The position numbers were made by a program, and so were the translations under genes. A DNA stretch of 64,000 nucleotides from Verrucomicrobiota bacterium (lineage in GTDB: Bacteria; Verrucomicrobiota; Verrucomicrobiia; Limisphaerales; UBA1319), in contig JAKLFB010000016.1 of NCBI GenBank assembly GCA_022711435.1, forward strand, positions 1 to 64,000, read 5' to 3'. The notes below the pieces were generated by a model. That model was not told the origin of the DNA and made no database searches. It saw nothing but the letters and a program-made list of their open reading frames with translations. This document shows, one piece after another, positions 27,108-34,343 of this stretch. How positions within the stretch are numbered: position 1 is the stretch's first letter; each line of letters starts with the position of its first letter.

Positions 27108-30100
27108 TCATGATGACCCGGCTGCCGCCGATGCCTGCGCCATTTTCGCGCGGCCGCGGCACAGCAACTGCACCAGCGACTGCATGCGGGACTGCCGGGC
27201 CAGATCCAGCGCCTCATCCATCAGGCGCATGGCCTCCGTTCGCCATTCCGGCAGCTCCCAAAGCAGCTCCGCCTGGCGGACCATCGACTCGACGATGCCT
27301 TTCGGGCTCCCCAGTTCCCGCGACAGCTTTTCGGATTCCTTGAACAATCTCATGGCCATATCCAGATCGCCCATTTCGTAATAGTCGTCCGCCTGGTTAT
27401 GGATGGCCACCGCGAGGCTGATCCTGTTCCCGGTCTCCCGATCCATCTGGGCGGAGCGCCTGTGCAGCTCCATGGCCCGATTCAATTGGCCGGTTTCCCG
27501 GAACACAATGCCTTGGTTGGACCACGCTCTCGACAGCCCCCCTTTGTCTCCGACCTCCTGGCAGATTCTTTCCTGTTCTTCGAGCAACGGCATCGCCGAT
27601 TCGTGTTGATCCTCCTGGATCAGCAACACCGCATGGTTTCCCAGGCAGGTGGCCAAACTCATCTTCCTCCCCATCTGACGGCAGATGCCCTCCTGCCGCT
27701 CGAGCAGCAGTTTGGCCAGCCCCGGTTCTCCCCGGTCCATCCGTGCCATCGCCTGATTGCCCACGCAGGCCTGCAGCCCGTCCAGATCGCCTGCCTCCTT
27801 GCACAACCGCTCCTGCCGTTCGAGCAAGGCCAGCGCCTCTTCGTACTCGGACCGCAGATAATGAATGACGGCCTCGTTCCCCAGCGCGTGCATCACGCCC
27901 GTGCGGTCGCCCAGTTCCTGCCAAAGCGCCCCTGCCTCCCGCTGGAGATCGAGCGCGCGATCCAGCTGCCCCTTGTCCTTGTGCGCCAAAGCCGCGTTGG
28001 CCAGCGCCGCCGCCCGTCCGCGAACCGAGCCCTTCACCGCAAACACCTGACGGACTTGCTCGTAGATCGTCAAACACCCATCCAGATCGCCGCGGGCGCG
28101 CCTCAGATCCGCCTGAAACAGAAGCGCGGCGGCCAGCGACTCTTCATCCCCGTTCTTTCGGTAGAGCTCGACGATGCGATCGGTCAGCGCCGATGCCTCC
28201 GGAAGCTGCCCCATGTCGAACAGGAGCTGGGAGAGATTCGTCAGCATCTCGGGGGAGTGGATTTCCGGAAGCTCGAGGGCCAGCCGATACGAATCGGCGA
28301 TCCGAAAACCATGTTCCTCGAGCCGCGCCCAGTAGTTCTTAGCGTCAAACTCGTTGGCTTCCCATATCGCGTTCAAGGCATGGCCGTCCGACAGCAGGGC
28401 ACACAGGGGTTCCCAGGCTTGCGCGGCCGCCAGTTGCCAGGGCAGCTCGTCCGCGCGACGGCGCCCCGCGCCTTCACCACTGAGATGGTCCGCCGATGCG
28501 ATCTCGATCTCGATCCCATCTTGGGTGCGGACCTTTTGGATGCGGCCCTTGCCGAAATAATCCGCCAGCCGCAAATGAGCCTGCTGCCGGCCAGGTTCAG
28601 CCGGGAGGTACACGTCGCGCACCGCGGTCCGGAGGAAATCATGGGCGAATGTCAGCAGCCCGTGCCGGCTCACCACGGCGTCGTCCATCGCTAGATACAG
28701 CGGCGACCACACCGCCCTGGGCAGGGGCTGGCCATCCCGGCCCAGAATATCGAGCAGTTCGGCCTCGCTCAGGCCTCGCCGCGCCGCCCATAGCAGGGTG
28801 AGCGTGTCCCGGGTCATCTCCGCCCCAAAATCACTCTCCCACCTGGCGATGACTTTGACATACAGCTCATAGGGCGAACCCGCCTCGAGGTAGAATCCGA
28901 TCCGCTCGTCGAGGCGCTGGCGCTGGCCGAAGATGCGGAGTTCATCCAGCAGCACGCGCAAATAGAGGGGGTTGGCCGACTGCGGCGCGCCCGCGATCCG
29001 CTCCGCCCGCGCCGAGCTGAGTTCGCGACCGTAGCCGCGCAGGAACTGGCGGATGAGCTCCTTGCGCTCGTCCACGGTGAGCGGCTCGACCTTGAACACG
29101 GGCCAGTGGCGCCTGGCGATTTCGTCGAGCGACCGGCCCGGCAGGGTGGAGACGATCAGCCGGACGTTCTCCGGCATCGCTGGCGGCAGCCAAAGCAGGT
29201 CGGGCGCGCCGTCCCTGTCTTCGAGCTGGCTGAGGGCGTCCAGAACGATCACGATCTCGGATGGCGGCGCCGGGGAGGAAGCCGCCCCTCCGCTATGCGG
29301 ATCGGGGCTTTCGACTCCGTGCTTGGCGCTCTGTGCGGTCGCGGCAGCCATGTGGAGCCAGTTAGGGAAGGCGCTCCGCAGGGCATCCGGATGGTCAGGG
29401 ATGTCTTGCGTGAGGCCCAGCTGTTGCTTGAACTCGCCCAGGATGCGCCGGAGCATCGCCGCCCAATCCGCGCTGGCGGGCGTGGCGCCGATGTAATGTT
29501 CGAGCACGAAGGTCTCCGGATGCGCCTGCCGATACCGAGCCGCCCAATTGGCCAGCAGCGCCGACTTTCCCGATCCGGATTCGCCGAGGATGACCAGCGG
29601 CTCATCACCGCGGCCGACCGCATGGGCATCCAGTCGGGCGAAATACTCGGGCCGGCCGATATAGACGCGCTCGCGGCTGCGGGCGTAGGCGGCGTGATCC
29701 AGCGCCTCGCGCTGGAGCGGGCCGGGCTGCGAGCCTTCGGGCCAGCGTTGGTTGATGACCGCCGTGAGGTCAGCCAGCACCAGCTCGCCTAGCGCCTTCG
29801 GATCGGGATAGTTCGGCCGCACCAGCAGGCAGCTCTGGCGGATCAGCTCCTTCAACTGCTTGAGCTTCATCGCAGCCTCGGGGCTCTCGGAGAGGAAGTC
29901 CCCGCGCTCCGGCTCCGGCAGGGAGCTCGCATAGGCCGGGTCGCGGAAATAGAAGTAGGCGTGATTGGCCATCGCCGGGTTGCGCAGCACGCCGTGGAGG
30001 ATTTCCAGCTCGGTGACGGACTTGCGTTCCTGGAACGGCTTGCGCAGCCAGGCTTCCTTTTCGAGCAACTCGTCGGGAACATTCTGTGGCACGGAGCCAT

Positions 30101-30380
30101 ACCGCTCGCCCAGCAGGCCGATGAAGTAGGGCCGGCAGCGGTTGATCTCCTCCAGACAGATGGGCAGGACCCTGCCTTCGGCGACAGCCTCATCGGTCAC
30201 ACCCCAGCGCAGATCCACCTCGCCCCAGGTCACACCGCGCGCCTCGCACAGCCGCCGGAGTTGCGGGAAGATGACCGTGACGAGGTGATTGCGCTCCGCG
30301 TGCATGTCCCGAAACGTCGAGGAGATAAAGACACGCAGGTGCCGGTCCGAGAGCGGACTGATTGGATGCGCCTCCATCAT
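27108..30380 (-). CDS. DUF4062 / STAND-type P-loop NTPase / TPR protein
   Basis: This 1090-residue protein has nephrocystin-3/TEP1-like architecture. Residues about 14-110 form a DUF4062 domain (VFISSTFRDMHAERNHL, EVDLRWGVT, and a GLLGERYGS segment). A P-loop NTPase follows, with Walker A GESGSGKSA near 265-273 and a Walker B-like IVIVLDALSQLED near 380. A STAND-like helical and winged-helix-like region (about 430-690) comes next. At least eight TPRs of about 40 residues, rich in ALANAALAHKDKGQLDRAL-type units, run from about 740 to 1070. In STAND proteins the repeats sense a trigger and the NTPase drives oligomerisation; applying that here is inference. The gene starts 33 bp after the SLOG-like gene and precedes the HPr-like gene by 40 bp. 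ATG at 30380 or 30377. Confidence 0.78.
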   Translation of the reverse strand: MMEAHPISPLSDRHLRVFISSTFRDMHAERNHLVTVIFPQLRRLCEARGVTWGEVDLRWGVTDEAVAEGRVLPICLEEINRCRPYFIGLLGERYGSVPQNVPDELLEKEAWLRKPFQERKSVTELEILHGVLRNPAMANHAYFYFRDPAYASSLPEPERGDFLSESPEAAMKLKQLKELIRQSCLLVRPNYPDPKALGELVLADLTAVINQRWPEGSQPGPLQREALDHAAYARSRERVYIGRPEYFARLDAHAVGRGDEPLVILGESGSGKSALLANWAARYRQAHPETFVLEHYIGATPASADWAAMLRRILGEFKQQLGLTQDIPDHPDALRSAFPNWLHMAAATAQSAKHGVESPDPHSGGAASSPAPPSEIVIVLDALSQLEDRDGAPDLLWLPPAMPENVRLIVSTLPGRSLDEIARRHWPVFKVEPLTVDERKELIRQFLRGYGRELSSARAERIAGAPQSANPLYLRVLLDELRIFGQRQRLDERIGFYLEAGSPYELYVKVIARWESDFGAEMTRDTLTLLWAARRGLSEAELLDILGRDGQPLPRAVWSPLYLAMDDAVVSRHGLLTFAHDFLRTAVRDVYLPAEPGRQQAHLRLADYFGKGRIQKVRTQDGIEIEIASADHLSGEGAGRRRADELPWQLAAAQAWEPLCALLSDGHALNAIWEANEFDAKNYWARLEEHGFRIADSYRLALELPEIHSPEMLTNLSQLLFDMGQLPEASALTDRIVELYRKNGDEESLAAALLFQADLRRARGDLDGCLTIYEQVRQVFAVKGSVRGRAAALANAALAHKDKGQLDRALDLQREAGALWQELGDRTGVMHALGNEAVIHYLRSEYEEALALLERQERLCKEAGDLDGLQACVGNQAMARMDRGEPGLAKLLLERQEGICRQMGRKMSLATCLGNHAVLLIQEDQHESAMPLLEEQERICQEVGDKGGLSRAWSNQGIVFRETGQLNRAMELHRRSAQMDRETGNRISLAVAIHNQADDYYEMGDLDMAMRLFKESEKLSRELGSPKGIVESMVRQAELLWELPEWRTEAMRLMDEALDLARQSRMQSLVQLLCRGRAKMAQASAAAGSS

Positions 30381-30413
30381 AGCTGGTTTACGGTGTCACC
30401 ATGTGTTATCGAG

Positions 30414-32648
30414 TCAGCCTGGATCGCTCACCTCTTTGGAGTAGAGCACGGACCATTCGGCGGCTTCCTGGACGAAGTCGGTAGCCACCCGTTCGGTGAG
30501 GCGGAGGGCGTCGTGGGACCAACTGCCGGGATCGCTGGCGGGTTGGCACTGAGCAGCGGTGATGCGACGGGCCAGTTCATCGGCCAGCTGCCACCGGCCG
30601 CCAGCGTATTCAAGCCCCTTCGGGGCCGGAGGTCGGCCGCACAGGTGGCGGATGACGTGCCAGGTCGTCCCGAGATGGACTTTGATTTTCTGGCAGCACT
30701 TCCACCCGAACGACACCGGTTCCGGTCGCCGCACAACGGTTTGCCTGCCGGCGAGCATGATCCGCATCACGGCCGAGCGCTCGGCCAGACGCTGGCATTC
30801 GGATTGAAAGCGGATGCCGTTCAGGGCGGCCATGATGGCAGGCAAGACCGCCGAGATGCAGATCAGCCAGGGAGTGGCAAGCTTCGTCCCCGGTTCCCAT
30901 GCGTTCGGCAGCCAGTGCAGGAGTTCGCTGAACAGGATGAGGATGTCCAGCGCCACGACGAAGATCACGGTGAAACCGAGACAGACGGTGGCATTTTCGA
31001 CCGCATGGTCCAGGGCATGCATCGTGCGGGCATTGCGGTCGTGGTACCTAGCCTGCTCGCCGACCCATGCATCGCGGACCGCCGCAACCACCGCAGCGGG
31101 CTGAGGGCAGAAGAGTTTCTTCACTTGAACCGTGCCGATCCCGTTGTGGGCTGTTATGACCCTGGGCTGGGCGTCGGGCAGATCGGCCGGCGAGATGGCG
31201 CGGACGAGAGTCTCGAAGAGCCAGTCCACAGCGCTCTGCCGGACGGCCCGAGATGCGAACTGCGGGGGGGCGGCAGTGGGCGGTTGCTGACTGCCCACCC
31301 GCGGCAGGTAGTACATCCCGCGCAGGCGCTCGGCCAGGTAGCGGTAGTTGACGGCACGGTCGTTCCATTCTTCGCGGTTGGCACGGCGGGTGTTGCGGGA
31401 AATGAATATGAGAATGCCCAGTTTGACAGTGGCGAAGGTCAGCAGCGTGGGCATAAGCCAGTCCGGGCCCGCATGCACGGCAGTGGCCAGCAGGGCCAGG
31501 CTCACGGCCGCCAGCGCCACCGCCACAATAGCAAAGGCGTAATTCAACAGAAAGGCCCCTCGATACAGGCCCGCGTAGTGGTAGTTCAGCTCCGTGGCGC
31601 GGGAGCGATACACATCGTAAGGCTTCAGCTTGGGATCGTTTTTCGCTCCAGGTCCAGAGCGGAACCGCGTTTCGAACCATGTCCAGGCCTGCTTGCGGAA
31701 CCGGGCAGCGATTCTCCGCGCGTCCTGGGACGGGCGAGTTGCGTCGTTCAGGAATTCCTTCAGCATTGCCTCCCCATGTTTTCGATCGGAACCGTGTTGG
31801 GCCTCGCCAGGATCGAGACCGCTGTCGGGGTCAGCGGTCAATTGCGTCACCCAATCGCCCAGCGACCTCTGCCATTGCGCGGTGGCAGGTGCGGGCCGAG
31901 CAAGGGCTGAGTCCAGGTCGTCGTCCGGCGCAACGAGATGCACGCTGCCGTTGCCGATGTGGATGAAGACCACGGGCAGCTCGAAGGCCAGCGCCGCGCG
32001 AACCGTTTCAAGCGTGCCCCCCGCCCGGCCGGGCTCGTCCGGATTGGCTGCAGCCACCAACAGGTCGCTCTGCCGCAGGATAAACGACGATTGCGCGCGA
32101 TAAGCCCGTGCGCGGCGGCTCTTCGCTAACGCGGTGTCGGGATCTGGTTTCTCGTAAATGCCGTCCAGGGCCAAAATCCAAGCGCAACGGGACAACTGAC
32201 GGTCAAACTCAGCTTGGAACGTCAGGGGCCGGCTCTGACGGTAGGTGACCACATCGAAAGGCAATACCGCCGCCAGTTCGGTCTCGAGGCGCCGCGTATC
32301 CTGCTTGCCGGGAGTCCCGCTATCAGGGGAGATTCTCACCCGCTCCAACACCTGGGCGGCCAGGGCGTCGGCGCCTTCGCATAGACCGGTGACCAGTCGC
32401 AGCAACGGGCATTGCCGGGCGTAAAAGGCGGATGTCTGTGGCTCGCGACCGGCCTCGACCGGCACGCCCGGCGCCATGGCCGCCAACCGGTGGCCCAGGG
32501 TGCTCAACACCTCCTGCAGCAATGGCTCCAGCCGCACTCTCTCATCGGTGGATAGATCCTTGCGCCCGGCAAAGCCCACCCGCAGGACCAAACGCGGGCG
32601 GGGCGGGAGTGGGGATCCAGCTGGAGTTGGGGTGGGTGGCACGCTCAT
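30414..32648 (-). CDS. SLOG-like nucleotide-binding domain fused to SLATT-like membrane region
   Basis: This protein of about 744 residues has no family I can name with certainty. Residues 20-230 look like a Rossmannoid SLOG/LOG-type domain: GFAGR (25-29), then VTGLCEGADALA (86-97), which parallels the GLARGIDA loop of DprA, then SDLLVAAANPDE and GGTLETVRAAL (210-220), which parallels the SGTL helix of DprA/LOG proteins. Two TM helices (about 367-390 and 397-417) are followed by W-N-D-R-A-V-N-Y-R-Y-L-A-E-R-L-R, typical of the SLATT 2-TM effector family. A second TM pair lies near 560-620 with another F-x-S-E-C-Q-R-L-A-E-R segment. The ATG at 32648 is chosen because the frame upstream is Pro/Arg-rich and overlaps other sequence. 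It is the first gene of the three-gene unit. SLOG domains bind nucleotide-derived signals and SLATT domains are thought to perturb membranes. Confidence 0.65.
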   Translation of the reverse strand: MSVPPTPTPAGSPLPPRPRLVLRVGFAGRKDLSTDERVRLEPLLQEVLSTLGHRLAAMAPGVPVEAGREPQTSAFYARQCPLLRLVTGLCEGADALAAQVLERVRISPDSGTPGKQDTRRLETELAAVLPFDVVTYRQSRPLTFQAEFDRQLSRCAWILALDGIYEKPDPDTALAKSRRARAYRAQSSFILRQSDLLVAAANPDEPGRAGGTLETVRAALAFELPVVFIHIGNGSVHLVAPDDDLDSALARPAPATAQWQRSLGDWVTQLTADPDSGLDPGEAQHGSDRKHGEAMLKEFLNDATRPSQDARRIAARFRKQAWTWFETRFRSGPGAKNDPKLKPYDVYRSRATELNYHYAGLYRGAFLLNYAFAIVAVALAAVSLALLATAVHAGPDWLMPTLLTFATVKLGILIFISRNTRRANREEWNDRAVNYRYLAERLRGMYYLPRVGSQQPPTAAPPQFASRAVRQSAVDWLFETLVRAISPADLPDAQPRVITAHNGIGTVQVKKLFCPQPAAVVAAVRDAWVGEQARYHDRNARTMHALDHAVENATVCLGFTVIFVVALDILILFSELLHWLPNAWEPGTKLATPWLICISAVLPAIMAALNGIRFQSECQRLAERSAVMRIMLAGRQTVVRRPEPVSFGWKCCQKIKVHLGTTWHVIRHLCGRPPAPKGLEYAGGRWQLADELARRITAAQCQPASDPGSWSHDALRLTERVATDFVQEAAEWSVLYSKEVSDPG

Positions 32649-32768
32649 GTCGGGGAGGCCGGCGGTTTCAGCTGCTCGAAGTGTTGGCGTATCGGGGTGT
32701 CCATCAGCGCCTCGAGATCCGCGAGCGGCAGGGGGCGGCAATCTCCTCCGGCGGGGCTCTGGCCGGTA

Positions 32769-34229
32769 TTATCCTGATTTTTCGAGGTCAAGGGCGATTT
32801 GGCGGATGCGATGCCATGCCTGCTCGACGTGGCGGAGCTCGGAGTGGGTCTGGCCGACGCAGAATCGGAGCGTGAACCGGTCCCGCAAGACCGCATGGGA
32901 GAGGAAGAGGGCGCCGCTTTGGTTGATCCGATCCAGGAGGGTGCGGTTGAAATCGTCGCCGGCCCGATGGCGGAAGCAGACGAGGTTGAGGGGGGCGGGG
33001 GCGGCCAGCTCGAACCGGTCATCGGCCTGGATCCATTGGGTGAACTGGCGGGCCAGGGCGACGTGCTGGCGGACGTGATGCTGGAGGCCTTCCACCCCAT
33101 AGTGCCGGATCACACACCAGAGCTTCAGCGACCGGAAACGCCTTCCGAGAGGCACATGCCAGTCGCGGTAATCGATGACGGCGCCGGACTCGGTGGCGCG
33201 GTTGCGAAGGTATTCGGGCAGGATGGTCAGGGTGCGGATGAGCGCGGCTCGATCGGCGACGTAGAAGCAGTCGCAATCGAAGTTGGTGAACATCCATTTA
33301 TGGGGATTGAAACAGTAGCTATCGGCCAGCTCGAGGCCGTCGTGGAGATAGCGGAACTCGGGGCAGAGGGCGGCGGTGCCGCTCATGGCGGCATCGACGT
33401 GGAACCACAAGCCCTCGGCCCGGCAGATCTGGCCGATCTGGCGTATGGGATCGATGGCGTTGGAGGAGGTGGTGCCGATGGTGGCGCTGACGAAGCACGG
33501 ATGGAGGCCGGCGAGGCGGTCGGCCTGGATCTGGCGCGAGAGAGCGTCTGGCCGCAAGGCCAGCGTGTCGTCCACATCGATCAGGCGGAGGTTGCGGCGG
33601 CCGAGCCCGGCGATCCGGACGGCTTTTTCGATCGATGAATGCGCCTGGGTCGACGCGTAGGCCGTCAGGGGCGCAGCGAGCCCCTGCTCGTTGCTTTCCC
33701 AGCCGGTGGCGCGCTCGCGGGCGACGAGAAGGGCGGTGAGAGCGGCGCTCGAAGCGGCGTCCTGGATGACGCCGCCGCCAGGGCCGCTCGACTTGAATGC
33801 GGCGGGCAGCCCGAGCATCTCGGCGAGCCAGTCGAGGACGAGCGACTCGAGCTCGGTGCAGGCGGGGCTGGTGAGCCAGAGCATCCCCTGGACGCCCAGG
33901 CCGGACGAGAGGAGGTCGCCGAGCACGGCCGGCCCGGAGGCGTTGGCAGGGAAGAACGCGAAAAAATTCGGCGATTGCCAGTGGGTGATGCCGGGGAGGA
34001 TCCGCTGCTGGAGGTCGGCGAGGATGGCTTCGAACGGTTCGCCATGGAGAGGCGGTTCGGAGGGCAGCCCGGCTCGGATCTCGCCGGGCTGGACCCGGGA
34101 TAGAACCGGGTAGGATTCGATCCGCTCGTAATAATCGGCGATCCAATCCACCGCGGCCCGGCCGGCCCGGCGAAACTCATCGGGCGTCATATGGAAGCCC
34201 GCGGGCGGGATGGGTCCGGGATCGTTCAT
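32769..34229 (-). CDS. Pyridoxal-phosphate-dependent decarboxylase (aromatic-L-amino-acid decarboxylase family)
   Basis: This is a 486-residue group II PLP decarboxylase. Recognisable parts are WQSPNFFAFFPANAS near residue 85, the GGGVIQDAASSAALTALL region that contacts PLP phosphate, and the cofactor lysine in NPHKWM near residue 307. FDCDCFYVADR and FRSLKLWCVIRHYGVEGLQ follow. Members decarboxylate tyrosine, DOPA, tryptophan or related acids; the substrate cannot be assigned. The ATG at 34229 is preferred over a frame extension of 16 codons. It lies 120 bp upstream of the SLOG-like gene on the same strand; I see no functional link. Confidence 0.9.
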   Translation of the reverse strand: MNDPGPIPPAGFHMTPDEFRRAGRAAVDWIADYYERIESYPVLSRVQPGEIRAGLPSEPPLHGEPFEAILADLQQRILPGITHWQSPNFFAFFPANASGPAVLGDLLSSGLGVQGMLWLTSPACTELESLVLDWLAEMLGLPAAFKSSGPGGGVIQDAASSAALTALLVARERATGWESNEQGLAAPLTAYASTQAHSSIEKAVRIAGLGRRNLRLIDVDDTLALRPDALSRQIQADRLAGLHPCFVSATIGTTSSNAIDPIRQIGQICRAEGLWFHVDAAMSGTAALCPEFRYLHDGLELADSYCFNPHKWMFTNFDCDCFYVADRAALIRTLTILPEYLRNRATESGAVIDYRDWHVPLGRRFRSLKLWCVIRHYGVEGLQHHVRQHVALARQFTQWIQADDRFELAAPAPLNLVCFRHRAGDDFNRTLLDRINQSGALFLSHAVLRDRFTLRFCVGQTHSELRHVEQAWHRIRQIALDLEKSG

Positions 34230-34343
34230 AGCAGGGGCGCGGCCAGCCCGCAGGATCCATGAAAGGCCCGAGCGCAAGCGATCGGCCGAGCGGGATGCGC
34301 TCGGCCGGGCGGCCTCGGCCTCGAGAATGGCTGTTCGAGGATT

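Noticed and set aside
32645..32704. Small minus-strand frame ending in TGA that overlaps the ATG of the SLOG-like gene
   Set aside because: The upstream part is only a shadow of the PLP decarboxylase gene, and the remaining 20 or so codons have no ribosome binding site. A leader peptide cannot be excluded but is not supported.
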